Assembly: GCA_963920665.1 (NCBI GenBank)
Contig: OY987271.1
Location: 9,489,350-9,553,349 of the forward strand
Direction of reading: 5' to 3'
Origin: Straminergon stramineum
Lineage: Eukaryota; Streptophyta; Bryopsida; Hypnales; Calliergonaceae
Length of the DNA stretch: 64,000 bases
Under the pieces are notes generated by a model. The model did no database searches and had not been told where the DNA came from. It saw nothing but the letters and a program-made list of their open reading frames with translations. The position numbers and the translations under genes were made by a program. Shown here one piece after another: positions 39,801 to 54,300 of this stretch; positions within the stretch are counted from its first letter, which is position 1, and each line of letters begins with the position of its first letter.

Positions 39801-42800
39801 ATTCAAACTTTATTGTTTAATTTTCACCTTACAATGCGAAACTTGTACTATGCCAAAGTCAATATACTTGTGGGATATATGAAGTTCAGGTAAAGTTACA
39901 TTTGCTTTCAATAATAGCATTGTCATAGGTCCCTATAAAAATTATGTTTCTTAGGCATATTTTTACATGCATCTATCTATCTCTCTCTATATATGTGGTT
40001 TATTGTATCATTTAAAATTTATTGATTTACATCACTATATAAAAAAAGTTGATGAATGTTCAAAATTAAATAACCTAAAATAAAATTAACATCTTGCGTC
40101 TAATAGTTTTAATATTATAAACATACAATACATAAATATGAACAAAGTTAAATTATTTTTAATAATAAATAAATTCTATAAGACATATAAATCAATTAAT
40201 TTGTGTACCTCCTTTATATTCATTTGCACCCAAACATGAATAGGTCCAACAGGCAATTTTGGCATCATATTTTGGAATGTAATTTGAAGTCTTGTGGCTT
40301 TATTATGATTAGGTTCACCAGGTAAAACTAAAATTTGGTCTGGTTGTATGTTGAATCCTTTTGAATTTGCTCTTGTTTTATCCACCTTAAAAGTTACTGG
40401 GAAAGTTGCACCATTATATAGCATCAATGACATCTCTTTCTTTTCACCTACAAGTACATTTTTAAAATCCAATTCAAATTGATTGCATGTTAATTTTTGA
40501 ATATTGATATCTGGTGTTTCTTTTGGTTTAAAATCTACACTCATCTTGTCATCAAAATCTTGCAAATTCAAAAGTTCAAGGTCATGTTCTTCATAGTTTG
40601 TGTGATTAGGGTCATTGTCATCTTTGTCAAAGTCATTAGTTACTTCGATATCTTCTAATTTTTTACTTTCTTCATTGATATCTTTATCTATTTCATCTCC
40701 TTCTGAAGTATTGGTTACTTTCATAAGATTTTTTAAAGATGATTGCCTATGTATTATAAAAAATGATTGTTTTTTTGCTATTTTTTCCCGTGATAGGGTT
40801 TCTCTTTTGATAATGGACTTACGGAGTTTGTACAATCTCTCTACCCTCATTTTTTCATTTTTATCAATAAAACTTTGGCGAAGCCAAGGCAAGCCTTTTC
40901 CTGTAGAGGTTTCCAAAGCCATTGGTGACAATTTTCCAGTTAGTGGTGATCGAGACTTTCGATGGAGATGATGTCGACACATAAGATCTTTAACTTCTTC
41001 ATCTTCATTAGAGGATAAATCTTCATCATCCCTTAATGTAAAGAAAGGTACATATGGCAATGGTTCATAAAATCCTTCTAGCACTACAAGCTTATCAACT
41101 TCAGCATCAATATCTTCAATCAATTGTTTTAAATCTTCATCATCTTCATCAATTTCCTAATTCAATATACTATTATTTTTTTAATATGGTTGGGTCTACT
41201 CCAATTATCAAAAGCATATCTAAATCTTTCTATACATTAAGTTAGGTGGTTTGTTTGTTTGTTTTGTTTGTTACAATGAGATCTTTAGAACCATGCTTCC
41301 CCCAATTTCATTCTTGGTACCATTGGAAATCTCTCTTCAAAGTAGGGTGCATAAACTTTATTTTGTGGCAATTCAACCCTTAGCAAGAAAAGATATTGAA
41401 TTTCCAAGTTTTTATGAATTAATTTTTTTTAAATTACTTCTATTTTTATTTTATTTTGGTTGTAGCAACAATGCAAGGCATACTAGTAATATATTGATTG
41501 TACTAAAATATCCTATTTTTGTAATGAAAATTATAAATGAAAAAATAGTCTTTATACTGGATATTACAATGCTATTATGCATTATTAAAATAAAATCATT
41601 TGTAAATTATTATGTAAAATAAAAAAGTGAAATTTTACTCTACAAGATTTTGATTGTCTTTTAAATATATAATATATTATCATGCTTGGTAATCAAGGTT
41701 GAATGGTTGATAAATAATTTCTAATAGCGTATAAAAAGTTTCAATGATTTTTTTAAAAATGTATTGGGAAAAGAAATCTCAAAGAATATTCATTCTTTTT
41801 TCATCTACCAACTATATTATTGGAATTTTTTTTAATATTTGGCAAGAAATGCTAACCCAGATCATTGGGTTAACAAATACAATGTCTACTTAATTGTATG
41901 CTTAAAATTGATACTTTTATAGTTATACCTCAAAATATTTCTCAGAATCATTGCTCTCTTCAAAGGTGTAATCTGGCTCACTTGCAAAAGTTATAATTGA
42001 TGGTTTGTGTATAATAGTTTTGCGACGTGGTGGAACCGGGCGTCCATATAATTTTGCTATTCTCCTTTCTTCAGCCCTTGCCATAAAACTTTCTCTATGC
42101 CATGGAAGACCTTTAACTTTTTCTTTAGCCATTTGAGAATGAGGACCTAAAATTTCATGGTGATAGTTGTAATTTTTTATTTTTTATTTTTTTTAAATCA
42201 ATCATTAGTAGAAAAAATTGAAATTAGGAAATATGTTTAATTTCTATATTCTTCATTACAAATTATGTATATGAATATATTCTATTGAAACCTATAAGGG
42301 ACAAATTGTCTATTGAAATATATTTATTAAGTACCAGTAAGAGATGAATATGCTTTATTGTGGTATGAATGTCCACAAGCATAATTAATTTTTTTTCGAC
42401 TTGCTTGATATTGTTTTTCTTCTTCTTCAAGCTTTAAATTTCGCCTCTCTAAAAAACTTAGTCGATTCCATGGAAGTTTCTTACCTTTTTCAGAAGCCAT
42501 AGGAGAAAATTTTCCAGTAATTGGAGATCGAGATTTGCGATGAGAGTGATGATGACAGGCTAAAAGATCACGATCACCCTTCTCTTTAGCCTCCTTTGCT
42601 AATCGATCTAGTTCATCTTGGTCAACAACTTCAACTTGTTCCAACATCTTAGTTGTGTCTCTTCTTGACTTTAGCGATGTTTTACTATCATCTTCATCTT
42701 CAGAACTTCTTGAGCTTTCATATATTGATTCTCCTTCTGATTCATAGTCTGAACCATCAATTGTAGTCGTTTCAGGTCTTTTTTTCCTCTTTAAATTAGC

Positions 42801-45274
42801 AAGCATATCATCCAACCATTTTTGAAGAACAATGTGTCGAGCTTGGCTTACATATTTAAAAAACTGACGATTCCGGACACGAGGAGCATCAATCCATATA
42901 CTTGGATAAGAACCTTCTCCAACTACAGTAATTGTCTTAGGTGAAAAATATGCAACTTGAAGTAAAAATTCTTCTTTAAATTTTAATGGCATACCTAGTC
43001 TCATTAGCAAACTACGATATAAAAAAATGTTGTTGAAGCATAATATATCTTAAGATGAATATTTAATTTGTTATAGTGAGTATTTTAGATTGCAAGATCA
43101 TGATTCTTAGATTTCAAAAAGAAGTATTTTCAACTCTTCCCATATGGTTAGATTTCACCTTTCAAACTTTATACCCAAAACTATATAGATCCTACAACTT
43201 GCAACTCTTGATAAAATGTTGAAAAAAATCCCATATATATATATAAAGTTTAAGGCAGCATAACTTTTGATCCAGGCACCCAATTGGAAAAAAAATTACA
43301 TTCCCACTTAGGTGGTATATGTTCACACCTTGTATCAAAATTTGAAGAACATCCATTGTAGAATGACTTCATACACACCTACCCGAGATTAGGTGTGTAC
43401 GTTAATTAAAGGACTTTACAATTCATTTTAGAGTAGATATTCCATAATTGCCCGCAAACTACATCTCCTCATAACTATCATTTCATTAATCAAAATGGAA
43501 TGATTCAAAAACTTTCCACATATATATAAATTTCAAATTCTCATCTCTTAAAAAATGATTTTTTAGATCTACCCACACTACCTACACTCCAAAAGAAACT
43601 ACATGTTGTACAATAATTTTTAAAATGAGTAGTTAAAAGTTATGAAAATTGCTCGGACTTCAAGCTACATCTCAACCACATTGTGTGAAAATTTCAAAGA
43701 ATAAAATGGAAATTTTGTTCGTAAATGGATGACTAAAAATACTAGGTTGCCAAAAAATATACTTTGTGGTCCTTTGGGGTGGGGGGTGGGGAATTAAAAT
43801 ATCCTTTGATTGGAGTGACTAATACCTACACCAAAAAAATTATCCCATTTTATTCAGACTAATGAGATGAAAGTTATGAGGTATTTTCTTTTACAAACAA
43901 TAAAAGGAAAACAACCACTTGCAATAATTTAGATTTTTTTTATCATGTACTACCTTCCACCTAATAATTTATTTATAGATGAATATGAAATTATTTTTGG
44001 CAACTTTTTGGGAATTTCAATCCAATTTCCAACACAAACTACATTGCAAAATGAATGGGGCTCACATTTTTTCTAGAAATATTGAAAGACAAAACTTCAC
44101 CTTTGGAAAGAACTAGAAAAAACAATTTAAAAAGTTTAGGCATTATAATCTTGCAATCACCTGGGGTTTGCACTCTAAATTCTTGCAATCTAAGACATTC
44201 AAAAAAGTTTTTTAATAAGATCATATGGTTGGATTGATAATGATGAAGATTTAAGCCTTGTTTTGGCAAAGAATATTTTGAAACTTGTTTTGGCTTCTAA
44301 ACATCGATGAACTTTAGGGATTAAGTGATGCAATGTTCTTAATTTTTTGGAGATCAAATTTATGTAGTTGGGATTTATAAAATCATTTTGAGAACATTCT
44401 TGAATATTCTACAAATATGCTAATTACACACAACCCTCTATTAAATATCCCATTAACACACATAGTCATCTCTAAATCACAAGAGAGTGACCATTCTAGT
44501 ATATACATGTATATATAATATTGATGTAATATCAATTTTATAAAGGGCTTTTCTTTTGACATGGATAACTATAGATACTTACTTGGAATGATACGACAAT
44601 TAAATCGTTGTCTTGTATTCCCTCGCAAATGTCCAATCAAGGGACTTATATGAATTGATTTTTTGCGTACTAATGGACTTAAATCTACTTCAAAATCAAA
44701 GTGTATTTTTCCACTATTCCTCAAAACAAGATTTTTGTCATATGTAATTTTGTTGTATAGTTTTTTTCCAACATCTAAAGTAGTGTGATTTATGCTATAT
44801 TTAATGACTAATGATTCTCCCTCTAAAGAAACAAAATACTCTGGACCATTTTCAACCTACAAGATGCTAGTGTTGTCCCACAGTAAGAACAAATCCAAAA
44901 CACCCTGTCAATAATGGACTAAAAATAGTCATTCATTTTACATAAGATATCAAAATTTATAATGTACTCAAATAAATTACTTATAATTTTAAAATTGTAA
45001 AACATATAAAATCTCATTTCAATATATTAATTAATAAATTTATTTCATCATCTCTTGATAAAATCTCAAATTAGAATAAGATTGCATGTGAATGCATTTG
45101 TGATAGATATTTATATGATTAAAAAATATTTAAAAATTATGTATACAAGGAAATTAGAAAATTTATAACATATCATTTTGAAGTCATAACTATTTCATTT
45201 AAATCAATAATCTCAAACATAGTTATCATAATTTTTTTTCAAAGTATATATACTAAATTATGATAACTATATTC

Positions 45275-45329
<55 letters not shown>

Positions 45330-48300
45330 TGTTAAGAATTGATGCAAATGATGGTTCAATTAATAATAATAAATTGGGTTTACCCTGCATATAGCTGTAG
45401 CATGTACTACATATCCTGGATAAGCATAAAATGAGGCTTCAACAATTTCATGTTCTCCAGGATCTAATGTTGCTCGAATTGGAAGGAGATCAAAGATTTC
45501 ATTTAATGGAATCTTCAAGCCTTTTGATTTTCTTCTAGCTTCTAAACTAACTTTTATATCTTTGCGTGGATCATGTTCAAAGAAAGACCATGTATAACTC
45601 ACTTGCATTGCACTAGGATTTTTAATTGTCATTTGAAGTCTTTTGCATGTGTGCTCTATAACAGCCCTATTTTGAAGGTAGAAATGTATGAATTTTTGAG
45701 CTTTGATCAAACAGAAGAGATCTTTATATAATATTTTGGAATATTTCAACATGGAAATATGTGTCAATTTTATTCTTTAGTAGAATTCTTATATAATTAT
45801 TTTATTTTTATTTTACAAAAATTGCTTATGTAGATGAAAATGAAAAATGAAAAATTTCTCATAATCATTTTATGAAAATATTAAAACACTTTTGAGATGA
45901 AATATGTATTGTATATATTTTAACCCTCTTTTATAAAATATGAAAATATAACCATAATATTTATTATTATTGCATTATCAAAATTAATTATGGATATTTA
46001 TTATTATTTTAATATTATTTTAAATAATGATACAAATTGAAATTTTAATTTCTTAGATGTTTTTTTAAATATATATTTTTTTAAATCACAATTCATATAT
46101 TTAATATTTTAATGTGTGCTATTTTCTTCTTAAAGTACTAAATTATCATCATTACAGAGAAGGTTAAATAAGTGTTAGAAACCCAATTGTAGAATTAGTC
46201 TCATTAAAATGTAATAATAAAATGTTCTACATATCACAAATCCTTTAATATATAGCACTCACTCAAAATTCAATTGATCGGTTGATAATCTTAAGTTAGG
46301 AAAATGTACTTCTCCAACCATATCAAGAGTATCACGATACACAGTATCAGCATATACAACTTCAAATTTATTGATACACACCATGCTCTTTTTGATAGTA
46401 GGATTTTGCCACTCAAATGAAAGATCTAATGTTAGGCACTCTGTTGGGGCTAATGTAGCTTCATCTTTATTGCATCCAAAAGGTGGTTTGACTAAAAACT
46501 TCATATGTAATGGCTTTACATAAACATTTTGGCATGTAAGTTGTGTAAAGCTTTTATCAGGGTGTGCTTTTCCATCATTCAATTGAATAAATCTTATCTC
46601 CCGCTTTGAAAACAACAATTTAGTCCCTACTACATCTGCATCCACTTCCAAATTGTATACTTGCTCCTTTTGTTTACCCATAACTACGCGACACAAAAAC
46701 ATTTCCTTAACAAAACCAACAGCTTGAAAAGTTCCTAACCAACATTAAATTCAAAAAATTCAAAAATGTGTAATAAAAATTATACATTTTCAAAACTTTT
46801 GGAATGTTTTTTTTAATATAGCTTAATATAACAATTAGAATTTTTTTTTCTTTCACATTTTACTAATTTTTTTAATAAATAATTAAGGTTTCAATAAATT
46901 CTTTAAGAATAGAAAAATGTAATACATATTTCAAATATTTTGACTTTGGTAGAATTATAGTAAAACATTCACATGAAGATAAAATGATGCTTGGAAAAAA
47001 TACCTGTGCATTGAAAACTAAATGATGTATGAGGGAGTATTGCCATTTTTAATGGTACAAATGTGAATATATGTTTTGGAGACTTTTTCATTTCATTATC
47101 CATATCCCAAGTAACAATTTGAACATACCTACCTTCATTGTTAATTTCAAAGGGCTTTGTAATAACACTGTGACTTAACTGTGTACCAAAGTGTAAACTT
47201 CCATTTGCTAAAGCATCGGATGTGAGTGTAGATCCTTGACCAATTGCAATCAAGTTTACAAAATACTGGCCCCCTTCAGCAATAATAAGAATCTTATCTG
47301 AAAATTTTTTAGTGTCATCAAGACAAGCTACTACCTGGAATATTTTGATGTATTGACATCCATTTTTTTAATGAAATAAATCAATGGGTTTTTTTTAATG
47401 ATTTAGTAGAAATTTTTTAAAATAATAGAAAATATATCAAGTTCTCAAAGAAATGGGTTCTAATTTATGACCTACTATTGGTATATAAAGTATATGACAT
47501 TTAATTCAAGTAATTATAGAAACTTACTTCAACTTCAAGGTAACCAAATGGTGCAATTGTCACTTTGGATTGACTAATTTTAAAAACATACACCTTGTTT
47601 GACAAAGTAATAGGTGCTGAAATGCAACACATATTTCTAATTACAAAACTTCTCATTCGTTTTTCAAGAACTGGAATTCTTCCAAAATCTAAAATGGGTG
47701 ACCATGATCTTCCATCTTCTATACGATCTTGCCATAGTTGAGGCTTTGGTGGAGCATCCCAACCTTTGGGCTCCAATCTTAGTATTGGACCTACAAATTT
47801 ATCATATACTTTTAGATAAATGAACGACACTTGATGGAGGGTGTACTCTAACAAGTTAGCCAAAGGATCCTATGGTTGGACTTGTTAAAAAATAAATATA
47901 GATGAAGATTTAGCCTTGCTTTGGGTTTGAGTACTTTGAAGCAGTTTTGGGTCTAAAAACACATAATTCCTTAAGGGGTTAATTTGGTGGATATTTTTCA
48001 GGTATGAATCAGAGTATTTGTTGATTGCATTATTGCATATATTCTAAAATGTGAAAATTGAAGTGTTTGAATCATCATTTGAACATTTGAAATATTATGT
48101 ACTACAAAATATATAATGCAAGAGTTTATTGACCTATTGACAATGCTTCAATTCGAAGAGGCATTTTCGTTTCATGGATTCCTGCACCAGGAGAAGAAAT
48201 GATAGTAGTCATGAATGTAATTTCTCCCAAAATTAAGGTTGCAAGTTTGTATTCAATAGAGGTAGAACTTTTTCCCATCACAGGACCTTCTGATGGTTGA

Positions 48301-51300
48301 GCAAACAATTTTGAAATAGTAGCAATTTGAGAATCTTGTGGTTGGACTAAAAACTTTCCCATCACTTGTGCTTCATTGTTAAGAGTGCAATTTCGAACAT
48401 ATTCATATCGAATAAAACATGTTCCAAAATCTAGATAATCATCATTGAGTTTCAACTGTTTTATCATTACAAACTCCATATGTATTAAATTCAATTTTAT
48501 ATATTTATCAAATGTACAAAAAATCAATAAATATAAAAATTAACTAATGAAGTATAGTATTTTTTATACCTTTGCTACAGTAGCCTCCCCTGATAGTGTA
48601 ATGACTGTAAAGACTTCATTGATTTCGAACAGAAAGATATGTAATGATCCTGTATATTTGCGCACTGCAGTGGGATTTAACGAGACAATCACTGGCTCTG
48701 AAGTCTGTAAGTACAAGGATCCCAATAGAAGACACCAAATCAAACTAATATAATGTTTGTTTCAATGCTTGTCTATCAAGCTTGATGTCCTTTTTCACTT
48801 AAAAATATCAAATCTTCAAATAGGCATTAAGAAATAGTAATTTTTCATAATGAAAATTTAGCATTAAAGATTATTTTTCTTAAAATTGATTACTTCAAGG
48901 ACATTTAGATCTTAGTATTATAATGAAAATTAAATCTATGATTCATAACTAGTTTACTAAATGGTTAAAGTAATTCAAATAAATCTCCCTTGATATATAG
49001 GAAGGTCTTTGTACAATCATTTGGTGTTAAAGAGTCTTTCCAATGAATTAAAAAGAAAAATTATATTATAATATTGTCAATAGTCCTTATTTATTCTAAT
49101 TTTATTTGTAAATTTTTTTGGTTTAAAGTGGTCACCATTTCTACGTATAATTATGAAAGTTGTAATGATACAAAATACGTGTAATTGGGAATTTGAATTT
49201 CTTTACACTAAGATGAATAATTTGAGGTTGAAAAAATGAATTAATTTCAAAATCACTAAAAAGTAAAATAACTTTGGTATTTATCAACTCTTTTTTCTAT
49301 GAACATTTTTTTTATAAATTGATTTCTAATTCTAATCCTTTAAAAATATAGATTTTAGGAATTCTTAAATTTATATTATGATGGTTTAAATAATAACTAT
49401 TTTGGATTACATTTATATTGAGGGAGGACAAAATTGAGAATAAAAAATAGACTTTGATAAAACTATAAATATTTGCAATAATTATAAATAATTATATAAT
49501 TGATGGAAGTTGTTGTGTTTATTGTACTTGTGGTTTGATATTAGAAAACTCAGGAGAAACCAAGAATCCATCACATTGATCATTTTGTACAATATAGAAC
49601 TTGAAATTTAATAAAGCTTGGCTACAATTGCGCACATTGAAGGTGAAACGAGAACCAAAACCTAATCCAATAAGACCAAATTCAATTGCCTTTGTATCAA
49701 TACATATCAATGGGTTGCCAATAGAAGCTCGAAAAGACAAGGTAGGATTGAATTGGGTGCCTTCAACATTCCATACAAACTTTGTTTCAAAAGTTCCCCG
49801 GATTTGTGTGAAACAATTTACTTTAATTGGTTGTGATTGCTTTATTGGAATGACTCCCTCTGAGGGATTAAACTTGAAGCTTGCACACTTTGTATCAATA
49901 CAACATAGTTTAAATTTTGCCTACATCAATTAATTTCTATTATTAGAAAGCTTCTATTCTAAATTTGATTTCCATTTTATACAAACTTGCATTGTTTGAA
50001 TTGAACTCATTTAGATAATTAGATATAGTCTCAATGATTGAAATACTTACCTCCATATCACCTAGATTTTTCAATTGCACCTCGTACTCATAAGATGAAA
50101 AGAGGGAGAGGTCTTGTAAATCAAGCTTGCATGGTACAAATTGAGTTACAGGTCCAATACCAATTCCTTCAAGTTGCACTGCTAATTGTTGAGATTTTCC
50201 TGAAATTTTGCAAAATGCTTTGCAATAATACCTACAAACATTCAATAATATAGTGTAATACTATCAATATATAACTACTTTAGTGCAAAAAAATTATGAA
50301 CATTTTCTCACCAAATTGACCAAATTTTCAACTGTAAAAATATAACAGAAAATGCATAAAATGGAGTAATGTAGGTTAAAATAGGATTGTAGAAATTACT
50401 TAAATGCACGTGGAGGTGAAAAAGTTATTGTAATCTCTGTTCTGCTATTTGGCCAACATTCCCCATTAGCTGGACTCAATGTAAAAGCCTACATTATTTA
50501 TTGTTTATTTCAATTATCCTTCAAACAAGAATAAAATACAAGAATGATAAAAGAAGTTTATTTAATAAGAGATTTCACATTGTGTATATATAAAACAATA
50601 ATAAAAATTTACCTTTTCAAAATTATCTTCCATTTCATGAGGACTTTTTGCCCTTTCCAGTGTACCTAGAGGATTTAATCCTTTATCAATTTTAAATGCA
50701 CCTGCTCTTTGAGGATGGCCTTTATCCGATGCCTCTACTTGCGCTAGATATGCAGCATCTTCTTTTTCTGTTGCAAATCTAATCAAATCCAAATAAATTT
50801 CTTGATTACAATTTTAATTTAACATTTTTATATCAATATTATGATGTTTAAATCATGTCATTGCTTAGGACAATCATTTTTATACAAATTTTTCTATACC
50901 CCTACAATATTTTAGAGGGAAAGTTAACTTGGATAACTTAAAAAATTTGAGTTTGCTTAAAACTTTGAATTGTTCTGTCAACCATCCTTTATAACATTAA
51001 CTTGCATATGATCTTTAAACATCAAATTTTTGAAGTCCTTGGGGCCTATTAAAGTCATTGAAAAAAAATAGCTAAAGTTTGGATAATTTTTAACATGCAT
51101 TTGAATTTTAAAATCTTTTTGTTGTTTGCACTAACAAGTTCTTAAACCAAATACGATATTAATTATCTAGGAGAATTACAAAAAATATTTCTAATGAATT
51201 GAAAAAATTATAGGAAACATAGGAAATTAGGAATTGAAAAAATTATTAAAGTAGTTTGAAGTCTTTTGTGTCTCTATTCACATCAAATCTGAAATTGTAG

Positions 51301-54300
51301 CCATAAAAAATATGTTTTTTTAAGAAAAGAAAAGCATGTCTTATATGAACAAGAAATCACATTAGAATATTACTCTCCTAATATTTTTAAATGAATGTTT
51401 AATGTGATTTTTAAAAATTATAAAAAAAAAGTTAGTTTTTCTTAAGCACACCTCCTGAAAACTAAAATTTAATTTAGAAAGATTTTTAATTTTGATTCCA
51501 AATTTTATTGATAAATAGTTGTTGGTCCTATAAATATTCAACTATATTGCTACAATTTTTAGCTATGGTTTGTTACTTTTGTTTGAAGTTTATCCTTAAA
51601 TTATTATTCTAAATTGCAATATATTACACATCGTTGCATTTTTAGAATTTTGGACCATCTTTGATCCTTGAGGGATTTAAGTGACTTCACATGCTTGGAA
51701 TGATGGATTAAAAAACACCACTTGCCAAAGTTTTTATTTTTTTATTATAAATAACCAATTCTTTTGAAAATTAATTAAAAAATATGCAAAAGTTGCATTG
51801 TAGTGTAAATGTCAAAGTTGTACTTACAAAATTGTAGTATGAATGTCAAAGCACGACTATACATATTTAACCATAAAATCATGTAAAACTAATACAGTTT
51901 TTATATTTACTTTTCCCAAATGAAGTATGCAACAATAGAGGAGTAGTTTTGCACGTGGAAGACCATTTGGGAGCTTCGGCCTATATATGTAGGAATAGCT
52001 ACAACATTATCTGTAGACAAGCCCACATCTAGCTGGCACCATTGTTGTTTTTTGTTAGGTGAATGCAATTCTATAATTTTTAAAAATAAAAAATAGATAT
52101 TTGAACAATTATTTTTAAAATAGAAATAAATAATACTTATAAAAAAAATGAAATCAAGAAATATAAAGGTTTTCAAAAGTCAACAAGTTTGTAAGATACT
52201 TCAACAATATGTATTAGTTGTTATAAAAGAGCATTTTGAAAAAATGTATAAATCAAGGAAAATTGCTTTGAATTCCAAATTTTGAATTTTTGTGTCTATA
52301 AATATTTCATTCAGATTAATAAATGATTATACTACATTTTGTATATATGAATATATCAATACATCCCTAATCATTCAATTTTCTATCTCAACAATAACCA
52401 TCAAGGGGATTTAAACTCCCATTGACATAAAAAAAGACACTAACTTAGTATTAACAAGAGTTGAAATCTTCAAGGCCATGTCTTTATGTATTATTTATAT
52501 GCCATAATATTTTTGATTAAAATGGGATAGTGACTCTAATGGAGTTAATAAAAGTAAAGAAGGTCTTTTCATCTACTTTTACTAATCCATCTATGACTAT
52601 GTAGGTTCCAGAAATGCCACCTTATCACCACCAACTCCAACTTTATAAGATCTAACCTGACACTTCTTAATTCAAAGATTTCCTTCTAAAAATTGAAGTT
52701 CACTATCTCTTGAAGCTCAAGAAATTGAAAACCTCTCACACATTCATATAAATTCTAACCTCCAAAGTTCTACTTCAAGGCCAAATTCTACTTCCCTTTG
52801 TATAACATATAAAATTTCAAGTGAGATGTCGAAAGCAAGTCAATTTCTATTATCTCAAAATTCGACTTTTGTTCAGTGCTTTACATCCCTTAGTGTCAAA
52901 ACTTCCTCTGACATATGGCATTTTTAAGGAAATTAGATCTAAAAACTTGAAACTTAGCAAAAAGTCTAAAGTTTCTCTTTAGTGTTCTTATCCAATCACA
53001 AATTATTCACAAATTGAAGAAAAAATAGAGTTTGGAACTTATGACATAGTCTAAAGTTGTTCTAATATTCATAATTTAGAATGCATTGTCATTTTATTTG
53101 CATAAGTTTAAAGTTACCTCTAAACCCACACCATACAATTTGCAGTACATTCTTTCAATGTTATTATTGTAGGAAACTATTAGCTCGCCTTCATGTACAC
53201 CAACCAAGGGGGGACAAAATTGCACATAAACTTCTAAAAAGTTTTCAGGCTCCACATTTCCACATATTGGAGAGATTGCAAAGAAACCATTCACTTCGAA
53301 TTCAAAGTTGGCTATTTTGCTACCAAAATTGCGTAGCATAACATTCTTAGTATGCACTAAGTTAGCAGGGGTATGTGGAAAATGAATCTCATCCGGCATG
53401 TCCAATATTGCTACATGTACATTCATATAAGAAATAATTCAGTGATTTTATTATTAATTGTTGTATTTTCAAAGATTTTATTCTTTAATTATACTAATTA
53501 AAATTGAATAGAAGTTTTCCAATAATATCATTAAAAATGCTATTTATTTTTGTGTGAAAATTGATGGTGATATGAACACATACTTTAAAACTTTATTGTA
53601 AATTTGAACTTTGAATGCATATGTATATAGTTAATTAGTAAATTTTTATACTCTAAAATGAATTTTGGTGCAAGTACATCCATACATTTGATTTCATACT
53701 CAGGACTATTTTTTTTTGGAATCTTATCTTGATTCTTTTCTTTTTATTGGTTTAAGTTAACCCCTAAATGTATTTGACTATGTTTTCACCAAAAACACTC
53801 CAAAACTGTCATCTCTAGTACAAGTACCAAATTTTAGAAAAAATACATTTTTGGAAAAATGTAAACGTAGGATCTTGTAGTAATCTGGTTTGGGAAGATG
53901 GGGAAAAAATTTCAGAAATTTCCACCGTTTGGATTGTAAGATATTAGCATTTGAAGTGACAAAAAGTCATTTTTTGGCCTTGCGAAAATCCGGGCAGATG
54001 CACTCCACAAGGTCAGATCATTATGAAAAAATGTCCAAAATGGTTGTAACTCGTTGGATTCATTCTTCAAGTCATGTTGGCTACATGCTTGAAAAATTTT
54101 AGATCATTTGGAATTGTACAACATATAGGAAAAAAATTGTAAGTTGAAAGAAGTAGAGAATGATTCAAAATACTAAATTGTTAATCATTTATTTATGGAA
54201 TTGAAAAATTCCAATCCCAATGGTTAAATTGTTGAAATAAACAATCTACACCTCAAGTTTTTATTTTTTTCCAAAAATATTAAAAATTGAGTGAAATAAA

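Larger units (their letters stand above)
44583..52032 (-). other. HYDIN: HYDIN exons 7-18, ASH/MSP-like domain array
   Basis: Exons: about 52032-51911, 50778-50613, 50488-50400, 50231-50051, 49920-49528, 48704-48570, 48455-48134, 47790-47528, 47334-47004, 46734-46263, 45666-45384, 44856-44583 (residues 324-1333). Repeating modules show the pattern of a Phe-Gly turn near the start, an xxNxG turn, and a closing strand. Examples are LDFGTCFIRYEYVRN, LDFGRIPVLEKRMRS, LHFGTQLSHSVITKP and KNLGDMEV. The exon 7 acceptor is uncertain. The in-phase choice is GCCAG at 52033-52037, giving LDVGLSTDN. A better-looking acceptor about 35 bp upstream gives a longer exon but the wrong phase. Confidence 0.85.
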
